From NCBI GenBank assembly GCA_018398805.1, contig JAGFBZ010002245.1, positions 2,566,001 to 2,630,000 of the forward strand: a DNA stretch of 64,000 nucleotides, written 5' to 3'. The stretch comes from Hirundichthys speculiger (Eukaryota > Chordata > Actinopteri > Beloniformes > Exocoetidae). Under the pieces are notes generated by a model that saw only the letters and a list, made by a program, of their open reading frames with translations, was not told the origin of the DNA and did no database searches. This document shows positions 10,720 through 24,404 of this stretch, one piece after another; within the stretch, counting starts at the first letter, position 1; each line of letters opens with the position of its first letter. The translations under genes were made by a program, and so were the position numbers.

Positions 10720-11989
10720 AAGGTCTATATGTACATGTGTCAGGAAGTAAAACAGTGAAAAGTTGTCCTATTTATCATCTCACTCTCTCTTTTTTATTAA
10801 ATTACAGCTATGTGAAGCACTTCCCCAGTTCCTAACCTTTATCACATATATGATTTTTCCTTCAAAGTCAAACAGTTAAAAAAAAAGATTACTGCTACAC
10901 ACATTTTGGATTTCCAAAGAGTGCAATACAGCATGACAACATCCCAAACCTTATATAGACCATTTTCCTCTAAACAAAATACAATTCCATCACCAAGTAG
11001 CAAAGCAAGCATATTTTAAAAAGATAAGACTGGAACATGGCCCAGAAAACTGAAGGCAGCAACAAGCTGATACTGTACATTTCACAAACACCAGCCTGCT
11101 TTCAGTTTAAAGCTAAATCACCACAGATAACAGGGTAAGGATGACCACACTGTGACAAAAACTTCACTTCCAGACAGACTCTGTATTAGGATTTTTCCTC
11201 AGTATCATAGAGATCCCACAGAGATGTCAGTCCTCTATCTCCACTGCTGTTCCTCATGGTGGTGCATGCTGAAGAGGTCAACTGAAACTAACGCCCCAAA
11301 ATCTTTTTAAAAAGCTCTCTGTTACACAATAGCTTAACCAGCCTTTGTACAGTCAATGGTGATATTTTATTGTTAATTGCAGAGCAGGAGGGACCCAAAT
11401 GGGGAACCCAGAAACGTGAGTTGAAATGTTAGAGTTTATTGAGGTTGTTTATCCTGGATTGACAGTTTGAGTCACACAACACAGATGGGCCTGGAGAGGC
11501 AGGCTGGGCTGGAGACAAAGGAAACAAGTGATCAAGTGATGCTGGAAGTGTAGATCCCTGGCTCCACACAGGCCAAGAAACTCAGGAAAGGAAAAGTCAG
11601 GAGGGCCACTGCAGATCATGACACTTATAGAGTGGATTTCTACAGTGTTTGGGTTTTCACTGCATGGATCCAAAGAGATATCACAGTAAAAATGTGGGGT
11701 GAAAGAAACAGGATATGAGTATGTCTAACCCACTGATTCAGCGGGACTGTTTTTGAAAGCACATTTTAGACCCTAACTCAGAATATTTGCTTACAGTAAG
11801 GAATGCCATGCAGCATATCTTGTAAATTAATCAAATATTCTTTTTCTCTCCTTTCCTATGAAAGAAGGCTCACAAGGGCTTGACATTTCTTAAAACTGTC
11901 AGTTCCTTTAAAATGAGGCCTGTACATTTCTGTCCACTGTTTCTTCAATCCTTATCACTACTATGTCAAATACCACCAAAAAAATAAAA
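10720..11989. other. Intergenic, nothing recognised
   Basis: Low-complexity AT-rich stretches with no supported gene. Confidence 0.4.
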
Positions 11990-12149
11990 TACAGTGAACC
12001 CTCACACTTTCCGGTCTCAGTAATCATGGTCTCAGTACATCGCGGAGGTTTCAAAAATATTCATCAAAAAAAAAAAAAAATCGGAAAAAATTCAAACGAT
12101 GTGCGCGAAGGCTGAAGTGAAACACTGCGAAGTGTAAGGGTTTACTGTA
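11990..12149. mobile_element. 160-bp MITE with TA target site
   Basis: The left end TACAGTGAACCCTCACACTT and right end (reverse complement) TACAGTAAACCCTTACACTT match at 18 of 20 positions. The outer TA fits Tc1/mariner/pogo-type insertion. Internal A tract at about 12066-12080. No ORF. Confidence 0.8.
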
Positions 12150-13627
12150 TCTCTTTGCATAACTTCACAATGGCTGACTTGACAACTGTGGGAGTTTTTC
12201 TTCTCTCTCTCTTTTTTATTTTTATTTTTTATGTTTCCTCAGGAACGTGGAAGTCAGCCATAGCTAGTAACTTCACTGACCATTTCCATCAGCTGTCTGA
12301 TGCCAAGAGCAACACTGCAAAACTATATATTCAACTGCTTTTACTCTGGCTACTTTACAAAGGAAAAAAAATCAAGGTTGAATTCAAAATGTATAGAGTG
12401 CTAAAAGTTTTAGATAGCTCATACTGTCAAGTAATAATCACTTCCAAATTTCCCAGTTAAACTGGGGTATGAAATAATAGACAAAGACATTTGCAGTCTG
12501 AGGCACAAAGGTAAATTTATCAGAAAAAAGCATTACCTGATGAAGCTTTTTCAAAATGACATCCTGCTGATTAAATCAGATATTGCAACAGGTAACTCTC
12601 TGTTAGGCTTGGAGGACGACAACTTTGATTGTCATTTATGCTGTTTAAAGAACAGCTGTTGCTTTGATTTTCAAGAAAACAGAAACAGAAGCCCAAGAAA
12701 AGCGGGGTGTAGAGGAAGAAAAGGAGAGACTCAATGTTCCTAAATGAAAACCAAATTTGAGTTTCTGAACCTTGAGAGAAGACAGTTTTGTAACATGAGG
12801 ACTTTATAGGATAAGACAGTTCAGAGTTAAAATTACTGTTGTTTCAGTTGGTGTGAATGGTTGATATTCAGCATATAGTTGCACATAGTTAAGTTAAAGA
12901 GAAAATAAAGCTCAAATCAATGAATCGTGTCCTTGAGGGTTGTTACTTCATCATTTACTCTTTCAACTGAAGAGCACTGGTGAGATAAACAAATATTAAG
13001 ACTGAAAGCTTAAAAAAACATGTTCTTTCATGTCTTTTAACAAACTAGTCATGCTCATTTTTACAACCTCGTACGGTGCTGGGATGTAGAACTATTTAGT
13101 CAACCATGAAATGAGAAATTGTTCATCATTTCCGACAATATTTTGTGCAAGTTAACACAGTGGAGCAACTGTTGCTCTTACTCCGTTGCTTGCTTTTAAG
13201 TCTTAAAACGAGGCCTGGAGGTATAAATTCATCTCATGATTTTTTGAAAACCTCTGAAGTCAAACAAAAAAACAATTGGGCAAAGATCCAAACGGATGCA
13301 CAATGTCTGATCATAAGATTCAAAAGACAAATTTATTGGTACATGTGACAGTGGGGCAGGCTGTCAGCCTTTCCAAAGCAATGACTCAAAGCTATTTTGC
13401 TGCATGTTTGTTTTTGGAATTATTCTGACGTACATTGTCAGCAAAAATGATACTGAGACCTTCATCAGGCATAGAGCAACACTTGTGTTCTTCTTCCGGA
13501 GTTTGTTTATGTCCTCTTGTTGAATTAAGTCCAAAGCTCACTTCCAGATAGCTTGTGTTTCAGAATTTTTAGGAGATGCTGCTGCCTTGTACCAAAAAAT
13601 GATCTCACTAGCGCAAAAGGTTCTAGT
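12150..13627. other. Intergenic, nothing recognised
   Basis: A 101-codon plus frame (12155-12460) has no motif. No exon is supported. Confidence 0.4.
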
Positions 13628-13795
13628 CTGGTGTTAATATTTAACTCTTACAGTGTAACATTCTAACACTGCGTCAGAGTTGGTTTTTGTGACACTGGGG
13701 AAAGTGTTAAATTAACACTGACGCAGTGGTTCCCATATATACACTGGAAAAGTGTTAAATTTGACTCTGTTAGTGTTAAAATTCCAAATTGAAAT
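13628..13795. repeat. Repeat with AGTGTTAAATT/TTAACACT units
   Basis: Multiple GTGTTAAAT and TTAACACT copies in both directions resemble a palindromic fish MITE. Boundaries are not resolved. Confidence 0.4.
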
Positions 13796-16743
13796 TTGTA
13801 GTGTAACTGCAAATCGTGACACTACATTATAATTCGCTTTGCTAAACGACGTCTGCCAAATGTAATGTAATATTGTATGTAGGTCTATGGTCTTCAATTT
13901 GTCTGTTTCATGTTTCCTGCAGTGTTGTGAACAAACATTTGTCATATGCTTAAAATCCAAGGAATAAAGTGTGTTTTCAGATATCTTTTGTGTGACTCTT
14001 GAATCAAGCATGTTGAGTTTTTTATTGAATCTTAAAACAAGATTTATTTTGATGAGGAGAGGAGACAAGGAGGAGGAGAAACATAATACATCTTATTTTA
14101 AGTGTTAATTGTCTCATTTTAGGATCCCCTGCCTGTTTGAGACAAAATAAAGTTTTACTTGATATAAGATTATACTGTTAAATTGAAGACTTAAAATAAG
14201 AAAGTAATTCTTTAAACGAGAAAAAATGGTTCTAAATATAAGTTGTTTTTTTTCTTGGTAAGAACCAAATAATTTGCAGTGAATAATTATTTTATTTTGT
14301 TTACACCGTTTGTTATGTCACACAGCTGCATATCTGCCAGTCTGTTCATCTTAAAAAAACACATGGTGTGATAACAATTTATGAAATATTTATTCTGCCA
14401 ATACAACAATGGGCCTTAAATGGAATACACTCTGTAGAGTCAGTGATATTTATTAGGTGTCTTTTGAAAATGAATATTATAGTTGGATTTCTTATCTTGA
14501 CCTTCCCCACCAGCAGCTGTTTCTCCTTCTCAGATGGGATTTGAAGGGATATCTTTCATCTCAGAACTTACAATCAGATAATTTAGGAAGAATTTATACG
14601 GCCTAGAGAACTCCCTGTGGAATAAAAATAAATGACCTCTGCGGAGGAGAGCACCACCTAGTTAGTATGTCCATATATGTATAAAATGAGTTTAATGACT
14701 GCCACCTCATGTATACCTGTGCAGCTGGAGCCTTTATAATACCAACACTGGGTAACAGCTGTGAAAGAGAACCAGAAATAAGACAGAGAAAATGGAGACA
14801 TATTATGTCGTGTCATTTACAAGCGCGCAGCAGTCTGGTCTTTCTCCAGGAACTCCGAGTTCTCCTTCGTTCATATAACATTATGAACTTGGCTAAAACT
14901 TGGCTACAAGGTACTACAATTTATGCTCCTATTTAAAATGTCATAAGCAGGTCAGTTAGAGATCTCCAAGGAGTCTGTGATATATGACCACTGAGACATT
15001 TTTCTTCTGATGCGTCATCAGTTCCCAGTTTAATGCCTCATCAAAATGATATTTTCATTCAATGTACAGCACATTTTAGGAGTTTTTGTGAGATCTTTAA
15101 GTCTACTTCCAATAAAAAAATGTTGATTTTTTTTTTTTTACATCTTACTTGAATTTTATGCACCTTTCACAAGAAAAGTTAAGTCAATGAGAAGAATTGC
15201 AGAGTTCTGAGGCAAACAGAGGGAAATAAATAGTAATCTTCTTCTGCACTGTCTGAAAAAAGGAGAGGTGTCTTGGGTTTAACCCCACTGAGGTCTAAGC
15301 CATTTTTATTTTAATTTCTGAAAACTGAATCCTGCAGAGTTTAATTAAAACAACACAAAACGATGATGAACCTTTTGTAGCTTTTGAAATGATTAAAGTC
15401 TCAGAAATCAGAAAGCTGGAAACATTTACATTATAAGCAACTCATAATAAAAATCTCTGTACTTTTTATGTTGCTTTTTCCCTTTGAGGTTTTTAAAATT
15501 TGACTTTTTGTGCCATGCCACCAAATAGTTTGTTTGTGATGAGGCAGTGAGAAGTGGGCAACATGAGACTCTTTGCCTCTGCTAAACCATCTACTGTACT
15601 TTGCTCAACTTACATGGTTTGCCTGTATATATTAAGTCTGCAGTCACGCCATGTATCACATTTTGATGGTGAGGCGGGAGGTTGCGACTGCTGGAGAGAT
15701 GCTTTAAATACTTTAGTCAAAAACATCGACAAAGTGGACAAATATTACTACTAGGCTCATTGAGAACAATGTTACAGCCTCTCCTAGGTCTTGTCGGTTT
15801 ATCACCTTTCATAGCTTTACACTCCATAGTGAGTATTTACTGTCATTTCTCACTCAGACGTACCAACATAATGTATTATTAAGTCTATAATTCATTCTCT
15901 TCACTACATTGTGAAACTTTTAGGTCCACTTCAACATATGCAGCGTGCTCCAAAATGCATATGTATATGTGGTCTAAAGATGTGTCAGGGATGTAGATTT
16001 TCAGCACGCGTTCTTTATTTATGAATACCAGATTGTGTGGGGAAAAGGATGCACATATTTTTTGTCCACACATCATTTACACATGTGCGTCAGGACTTAC
16101 AGCAGACGTCAATATAACCTAGAAATAATGAATGTTCCTCTGGTTTCACTTTATATTGTACAGATATGATTTTGACACAACAACGTTGCAGTTATGAACA
16201 CAGACTGTGCTTTTTAAATGTAGATTTAGATTTGCAATTAATCTGTAAATTCTTTAAAAAAAAAAAAAAGGATTTCTGAGATATTAAGTCGTCAGCATTG
16301 ATGGCCTCCACAGCTCCCAGTTTCAAGGAGAGAATCCAAGAATAATGCCACCAGTTCAGTGCCTGGTCAAATAACCCCTTTGTTCTAATATTAGATTGTT
16401 GATGATCACAAAAAAGGCATTTTAATTGCAACTGCATGATGTTACAATGAAGATGACCTTTTGGAAATGTTTCAATCTCATCCTTTTATTTTGACAGATC
16501 TCTTGTAATAATGCACAAAATCTTGACTTGTAGTCAACGCTACAGTCACAGGGGCATTGAGCAAACTCTAAACACGGCCATCCTTGAGTTTGAAGCAATT
16601 TGAGAACAGTTTGAAAGGATCCATAAGATATGATGTAAACAAGTCGAGGGTTGACTGATGACTGGACAAAAACAAGGGAATGTGGCTGGCCACAGGTGTC
16701 CCCATAAGATTAAATCCATCTAAAAGTTTAACATTGTGTAACC
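13796..16743. other. Intergenic, no recognised gene
   Basis: AT-rich, frames of at most 118 codons without motifs. The segment 14100-14280 (TTACTTGATATAAGATTAT and poly-A/T runs) may be an old repeat. Confidence 0.35.
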
Positions 16744-17035
16744 ATACAGGCTATAGAGATGGTTAGGGCCCGATCTTCCACCAGATCTCCTAAAGCCGCT
16801 ATTTAAGGATAGTGGGTAGTGGGAGGGGCGTTCCCCCACAAAGAACGCAATCTTCCACCTTACTAAACCCGCTATCCCACCTGCGCTACCCACTACATTA
16901 TGCATAAGAGTGGTTAGGGTGTTCCAGCCTGTTAAACCAATCAGTGCGTCAGAAGCCGTTGCCTTTAAGAGCAGGTTGCGCTACCCGCAAACCGTTATGG
17001 AGCATCTTTTCATCCAGATCGGAGCAGCTCTCACA
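16744..17035. repeat. Unclassified dispersed sequence
   Basis: Less AT-rich than its flanks, with the words ATCTTCCACC and CCGCTAT each appearing twice. It abuts the Tc1-like relic at 17040, suggesting a separate insertion that truncated it. Confidence 0.3.
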
Positions 17036-17039
17036 TACC

Positions 17040-17895
17040 ATCAAAGATGCAGACTTTTTAAACCACCGCGGATAACAAGCTGGAGGGTCTCCTCTTTAGT
17101 CCGCAGGACATGGCCTCTATGATTTCCAAAAAGAATTTTAAATTTTGATTCATTTGACCACAGAACAGTTTTCTGTGTAACCTCAGAACATTTTGAATAC
17201 GTTTTGGCCCATATGGCCCACATATGGCTTCTTTGCATGATGCAGCTTTAACCTGCATTTGTGGATGGCATGGTGAACTGTGTTCATAGACAGTGATTTG
17301 TTCTGAGTCCATGCAGTGATGTCCAGGAGAGACTCGTGTCTGTTTTTGATGCAGTGCTGCCTGAGGACCTGAAGATCATGTGCATTCAATTTTTGACCTT
17401 CAGCCTTGTCCCTCAGTCCCACACCATCTACAGTATTGTAGACCTTCAAAGACTTTGCAATTTTTCTAAACTTGTTCCACAATTTTTGATGCAATTTGTG
17501 AATTAGAATCAGATTAGTGAATCTCTGCCCATCATTATATCAGAGCAACTCTGCCTCTCTGAAATCTTTCCTTTTATAGTCAGTCATGTTCCTGACCTGT
17601 TGCCAGTTAACCTAATTAGTTGGCCAATGCTGCTCCATTTGTTTTTGATTTGCACCACTTACTTTTCCAGCCTTTTGGTGCTCCTGTTTCAACTTTTTGG
17701 AGATGTGTTGCTGCCATAAAAGTCTAAATGAGTCAATGTTTTCAATGAAATAGGTAAAATGTCTCAGTTTTAATATCTGGTATGTTCTTTATGTTCTATT
17801 AGGAATAAAATATGGCTTTATGAGATTTGCAAATCATTGCACTCTATCTTTCTACTTTTACACAGCACCTCAACTTTTTTGGATTTAGGGATATA
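17040..17895 (-). mobile_element. Tc1/mariner-like transposon relic (transposase N-terminal half)
   Basis: Minus-strand frames at 17041-17494 carry QKLNAHDLQVLRQHCIKNRH, then SLSMNTVHHAIHKCRLKLHH, and in another frame WSNESKFKILFGNHRGHVLR. These correspond to the paired-like DNA-binding domain and the first catalytic Asp region (WS[D/N]ESK) of Tc1-type transposases, with Asp replaced by Asn. Frames change between blocks, so it is dead. The outer end (about 17820-17895) matches a terminal sequence containing TGAGATTTGCAAATCATTGC. The C-terminal half is missing where unrelated DNA begins at 17040. Confidence 0.8.
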
Positions 17896-20800
17896 ATACC
17901 CCTTAGCAATGCTAAGCCATTGTTTTGCTCTTTATTGTATTAAAGTATTTTTCCGCATGTGTTGTAGCTGCCAATATTCCATCTTTTCGTCACAGTGGGT
18001 TTTCTGATTATTCATGCACATTTCTAGAAAAATGTAACATTAAGGTACAAAGTAGAGACAGCTGGATGTTAATTTTAGGTTTCATGGAAAGATTACTTTC
18101 TACTCTAACAGTTTTCAGGCTTTTTCTTCTTTCCCAAAACACTGGCTGGAGGTTCAAAATGTCCTGCTTGGTTCGAACTTGGAGGTAAACCTGCTATCAT
18201 AGCTTTCCCAGATATGCTTACTGAGATTGTACTCTACAAAGGGAAAACAAACCAGAATAATTCAAGTAGCCACACAGCTTTGGGACGTTCTTTATATTTC
18301 CTTCTGGGCTGCCAGTCTTCATTCTGCAACTGCAAATTTGTGCCGCTGTCCCACTGTTGAGTTTTAATGCATGGAAGGGGTTTCCAGTGTTTATAGTGAT
18401 CAACATTTTGCTCTGAATCCCCAGCAGATAGAGGAATACTTCAAGTCTTTGTCACTGATTGAGAAATCATGCATGTACACTTTTCAACAACCATCATATT
18501 TTTCATTTCATCCATCTTCCACTTTGGATTTTTGATTTTAGGCAACATTTTGTCGCTGCATGTAAGTTTTAAAATTTGAATCTTGACCTGCTGGTGTTCA
18601 TAAATGGCACAAAAAGCCTCTGCGTGTCTAATTGTATCTTTGAGTTCGAAGTAAACCATATGAGCCCCATTTCTCAGTGATCATGCTCTATAAAAATCTT
18701 GATTTAATCCGTGTTATGAAGGCAGTGGGAAACAACAAGAACAAGGAGGGGGTTGATCAAAGATAAGGAATGCACTGCTTTGATAACGTGGTCATGAGTC
18801 AGCATGTTCATGAGAGTGGAGCCAAGCCAGCTTTTTGACAACAGTACACAGCCTCGTGTTGCACATGATGTAGCACTATATTTGGGAACATTAGATGCTA
18901 TTTAAGCACCAAAAAAAAAAAAAAGTGAAGCAAAAGGCAAGAAAAATCTACCTTCACCCCACACACACACAAGAAATGAAGCTTGCTCTATCTTTATCCT
19001 CTACAGCACATCTTTTTAGAGAATTCTTCAATTCTCTGGATGGACATTTCTCCAGACATCTGTATTTCTCAGTTTCTGTGTGGTAACACTATGAACCTGA
19101 TACCAATCTCCATCCATCTTTTAAGTGATTGGAGACAGATGTGCGCTCATGATATAACAAACTTGGAATGCCACATGGGTTTCCATTCTATTTTGAAAAG
19201 TAACAAAAAGTTAAGTAGAAAAGGAACTAGAGCATAAAATGTATTGGTTTGATCCAAGTTAAAACAGAAGAGTGATTTAAAGAATGTGGGAAAATCCCTG
19301 TAGGCAAGGCACAAGGCTGAACAGGGATCTCATGCAGAAGTGCTTTCTTAAGCAGCTCTAGCTGCCTGGACTCAGGAACACTTCTGAAAACCACAACTAA
19401 ATACAAACTGTACCATAGCAAAAATAAATAAATAAATAAATAAAAATGAAAATGAAAAATAAAGATTTGGATTAGAGCATGTTAGCTACCAATCACAGAC
19501 ATAGTACCGTTATAAGTAAAGGAGATGCAACACAGTGGAGAAACAAACCCTTCCTCAACTGTTATGAACAAAAGACAACATTTAGACATTTGATATGTTC
19601 TCTGCATTTTCATTTGAACAGAACTGATGCATGTCATTGGACTCTTATCAGATGTGAGACATGCAGAATTAACTTCATCAATCTGTTAAATGATCCTGGT
19701 GACCTCTTTAAGACCGAGAACGTCACAAAGACAGTTGTGGACAATATTTTTTCATCTCCTTGATGCAGGGCTTGAGATGCATGAAAGGGGATGTGAAAAT
19801 CCTCAGTGAGTCTAAACTTTCTTACAACATCTGATATAAAAAATGCATGCATGTCAGACACTGTGGTTTTGTACAACACAACTGCAGTTGAAAGATCAGC
19901 TTAACGGGCAATATATAAAAACAGAAATGAAAATGGATAGGAATCTTATCTATATACTTAATGCAATCTATTGGATTCTTCTGAAAAGTAGGTCATTTGT
20001 GAAATTAAGCTGTCTGTCTACTAATGTGACTTCATGCTGTTCACATCTGTTTCATGTTGCATGTGATAAGTCAAAGTCGCAGTACAACCAGTAAAATCAA
20101 CCATCTTTGTGGGTGTTCATTAGGCTGTTCCAGCTGCCTAAATATGCATCGTCTACATTTATATGTTTTGCACCTTTTGGACCTTTCATATGTGAAAAAA
20201 GAGTGGTGACTTTTATGTATTGACATCAACAGGCTATTTGTGAATGAAACCTGGAAAAAAAATCCTGCCTACACATGTTAACATCTAAATATACTCCAGC
20301 AGTACAACAGGAGAATGCTGGTAAGCATTTATCTTTTTATTTCTGGATTTCTACACAAACATTTATACATACAACTCCACTTCCCCAGTAAAGAGGCAGA
20401 ATAAATTAGAAAGCCAAAAAACAATCTCAATAGTACACTCCACAACAAAGATAAATGACTAAAGAAGAACAAGACCATTCTGCACTCACAAACAGTGTCA
20501 CAGGAAATAAAAATCCCTTCCCCTTGTATAGACCTGAAGTTGAGACAGAAAACACCTGCACATTCAGAGCAGAGTGACTAAAGTTATGTGCGCTATGATA
20601 GCCACAGAGCTACAGATCTGAGATAGTTTCTAGCTGCATGTTATCATGCTGTCCCAGCTGCTCAAAGACACATTCACTGCTACAATTTTATAGTGTAATA
20701 TAGTAAATTCATGAGCAACACTTGATAAAGAAGAATTTGGGTTGTTAAAGAAATGACACATGTGGTTTTGCATTATCAGTTTCATAACATTTCAAAAGAA

Positions 20801-22384
20801 CTTCTATGAATAGCACAGATCAAGGAGCGTATTGCTCTATCAGTGTTATCGTGATTAAACCTGACACAACAGTTGATAAGCAGGTACTGGTCTGCTTTTT
20901 AGTCTGATGCTGACTATGTAACACAAACCTTGGAGTGTTGAGGGGATGGATTATTATTTGAAAAACGATGATGTCATGCAGTTTAAGCTCTTTTCAACTG
21001 CAGTTATGGTAAGAGAAAGTAATATGATCAGGACATTTTCTGTAATTGAAATGTTTTCTCATGAAACTGGATTAAATTAAATTACTTATGAATGTAAAAC
21101 AAACAAAAAAACTAAAACTTTTTTCTCCTCCTACTTCCAGCCCATCATATTCAGTAGTTCATCACAGTCACTGCACTACTGTTTCGTCTTCCTAACACCT
21201 CTTTTCACCGCTCATCTCTTTCTTAACATCCTCTCCATGTGTTACTGCCACGTTTCCTTTTTTTTTTTTTTGCCTGTTTTTATGTATTTTATTGTTATTG
21301 CAGTTGTACACCAGCAGAGGGCGTTGTAGCGCACTGCTAAGTTTTGTGTGCGGAGTAAAGGTTAATTTTTTTTCTAGAAGAAGCGATCTTTGGAGAGAGA
21401 ACAGATGTACTGTGGTCACCAAGTTAAGATTTATAAGTTAAACCAAAAGAAAGAAGACAAACAAGCTTAAATTAATCTCTGTCGGTATTCAGCCAGCGAG
21501 GTATTGTTATGTCCGTTTATCTTACGAGAAATATTCTGTCTTTATTTTGTGTAAGCTAATTATTGTCTTGTCTGTGCCTTTTAGTTTTCACCGTGTGGTT
21601 TGTGAATCTGACCAATCTAGATTCAATAAATCCATCAGTAGAGAGAACCACTTGTGTCTGTCGTACCTGGAGGAATTACACCATGTATAATCAAAACTTT
21701 TTTCCATTTCAGGCGGCTCAAAACCATTATGTTTCAATGAATCAATAAATAACATCAGCAGCGAAAAGGGGTGTAAAAAAAATGATCAGGGTTTACATGT
21801 TTTTATTTAGTCACAAAAGGCTTCAAGCATGGGCAAAAGCACAGGGTACCAAGTGACTAGAGTTTACAACTTCATCTTCAGGCTTCTCAACCCCTGCGTG
21901 AATATCATCCTCACACGTCCCTGACATGGATTCACCAATTACAGAGATAGTAGAAAGAAGCCTGTGTTTCTTCTTTTATGTTACCGTTAACTGCACAAGC
22001 TTGACGGCAACTTAATATCTAGCAAACAGCAGCTATTTTGGCTAGCTCTGACAGTGTTCAACCCAAGCTGTAGCGAACGGCAGTAACTTTGTTATACCGC
22101 AAAATATGAAAACGATTTAAACCATAACTCACCAAATTAATATGTAGGAAATGTGAACGTACGCTCGCCAGCCTTGTCCCCAGCGTGGACAGCACTAGGT
22201 CCTGCTTCTCGTCCCGCTTAGCAATGCAACCTCCAAGTTTCTCCAAGTACACATGAATGAAGAATGTTTATATGACTGGAATCATGGAACAATTTGGCCT
22301 GACTGGTTCTGGGCAGGATTTACTGACCGCCCAAGTGTCATTTAAAGGGCCGATTTCTGAAGTGCTCAGTTTGCTTATTAGGTC
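17896..22384. other. Intergenic, no recognised gene
   Basis: About 4.5 kb of AT-rich DNA. Contains an (AAAT)n run (19419-19444). Minus frame 18441-18659 and several shorter ones have no motifs. No transposon could be named with confidence. Confidence 0.35.
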
Positions 22385-22968
22385 AATCATTCATCCATTA
22401 TCTATGCCCGCTTCAGGGTCACGGGGATCTGCTGGAGCCTATCTGGAGCCCAGCTCTCTTTGGGCGAAAGGCAGGGGTACACCCTGGACCAGTGTTGTAT
22501 CTGAACGCGTTCACTGAACGAAAGTTCATGAACTAGTTCATATTTTGTGCAAACGTGAACTGAACGGGCTCTCTTTCAGCTGTTTCAGCTGTCGGCTGTG
22601 AACGAGTTCATTTGGGCAACTGTGAACGACGCTCTTTCAAAGTTCACGCACGGTTCAAAACCGTGCCGGACCCCATTTAAAATACACCACAAACGAGCCT
22701 GATATGTATCTTCGGAAAGCAATCAAACATGGCAACCCGGGCTGTCGCTTCTGTCACGCTAACAATTGCATCATAAAATGTTTAAAACAAGTATGGAGGA
22801 AAATGAAAGCTGCCGTCGCCCAGAGCCGGAAGAGCGCCCCGACTCTCGGGGGGGACTGAAATGTTGAAATGGGGGAAAAAACATTTGCACCTGAAGTACC
22901 TGTTTTTGTCTTATAATAAAGGCCATTTGGCAGCATGTTTTTCCTCATATTTTTAACATACTGTATAG

Positions 22969-23340
22969 CAGTGAAAAGGGTCGGCTGCGGCCCCCTGCTG
23001 GGCCGTGGATGTACTACAGTTGGGCCGTGAGAGGTCATTAAAATTAAACAAATATGTTTTAAATTCTTAATCTTTTTTAAAGATGTTTTGAATTACTGTA
23101 AAATATTCATGACCTTATTTAAAAAAAACTTTAAGAAGTAATAAAACAAACCAGTTAAGTTATTCTACTGTCATTTTAACTTAATATGACAATTGTCACC
23201 TTATTTGTTGACCCCTCACATTAATATCAGAACACAGCTTCTAGTCCTGACTGGTGATTATAGTTGTGATCAAAGGTTTGGGTGGACCACGTATATTTTT
23301 CACATTTCAAATTGGGCCTTGGTATTCTGAAGTTTGGCTG
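22969..23340 (+). mobile_element. Short hAT element, copy A (nested)
   Basis: A 372-bp unit whose sequence aligns along its length with the reverse complement of 48626-48960. Shared blocks include TTAACTTAATATGAC, GAATTACTGTAAAATATT and TTGGGCCTTGGTA. Flanks are CTGTATAG and CTGTAGAG (7 of 8 match). Confidence 0.8.
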
Positions 23341-23565
23341 CTGTAGAGAGAAACTGAAATGGAAATTACAGTTTTAACTGCGCTGTCCTTTCAATGCTAA
23401 TGTGAACCCTGATTGGATAAAGATTCCGAATTGGACACATAGTTTTTGACAGATAAAATGGATAAAATAATTGCCGTTTGTGGTGGTGTAGTATATGGGC
23501 AGTGACAATCATTTTGACAAATAATTGCTCACAGCAACATTAAAAAAAAATAACTAAAAATGAAC

Positions 23566-24404
23566 TACCGTATTTTCTGGACTATAAAGCACACCTGAAT
23601 ATAACCAGCACCCATTAAAATATAAACGAAATATATATTTTGTCACATATAAGCCGCACTGGACTATAAGTCGCTGGTATCCAGGCTGAGAAATAAGATA
23701 TTTACATCAAAAGATTTTGTACCTTCAGTGTTTATTTATATACTTGAACTGATTGTTTCCAAACAGTGCCTGTAACACGGCAGTAAAAGTGCTGATCAAA
23801 CAAAACAGAATAGTCATTTATGGTTTTATTCATTTTCTTCCTGTACACTAAAACCAAGTTACTTTATTTTCCCTCCTCCTGTGTACTGAAACCACACCAC
23901 ACAGCAAAGACATCCGGAACGGACCCGCGAAATGGACCCGTATCGGGGTCCACTTGCACTCAGTGCCGGATCAGCTTTGGAGCCGGATCGCGGACCTGCT
24001 GGATCCACGCTGCGTCCGGTCCGCATCTGCGATTAAAACCTTACCTCTGCGGCGGGTCCGCTCAGAACCCGGAAATCCATTGGGGAACCAACAAACCGAC
24101 TGGACAAACTGATAAATCCAGGTGTGTCCGAGTAGCCACAATGGTCAGACACACCTGGATCAGTTTGTCCATTAATAATATATTGATATCGATGCTCACA
24201 AAATGAATGTAGAGTAGTATAGCCAACATAGGCTAAAACAGAATAGCCTTTAACTACTTGGTTTGTTTTTTGTTTTTTGCACTTCCTGCTAGAGCGCCCC
24301 CTGAGGGCTGAAGAAAAATTCATAGAAAAGCTGCATCTCTGTATAAGCCTCATGGTTTAAAGCGTGAGACAAACGTAGCGGCCTATAGTCCGGAAAATAC
24401 AGTA
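23566..24404. mobile_element. 839-bp TA-flanked inverted-repeat element (nested)
   Basis: The left end TACCGTATTTTCTGGACTAT and right end (reverse complement) TACTGTATTTTCCGGACTAT match at 18 of 20 positions. The TA ends fit a TA target duplication, because removing the element leaves a continuous GAACTATTAGTTC in the host hAT. It belongs to a family widespread in fish with TATAAGCCGCAC-type ends. It holds a GC-rich internal block (23910-24060) and a stem-loop (24102-24170), with no transposase. Confidence 0.8.
24102..24170. other. Stem-loop inside the nested element
   Basis: Arms 24102-24128 and 24148-24170 (GGACAAACTGAT..CCAGGTGTGTC and its reverse complement) pair with one 4-base bulge and a 19-base loop. 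Confidence 0.8.
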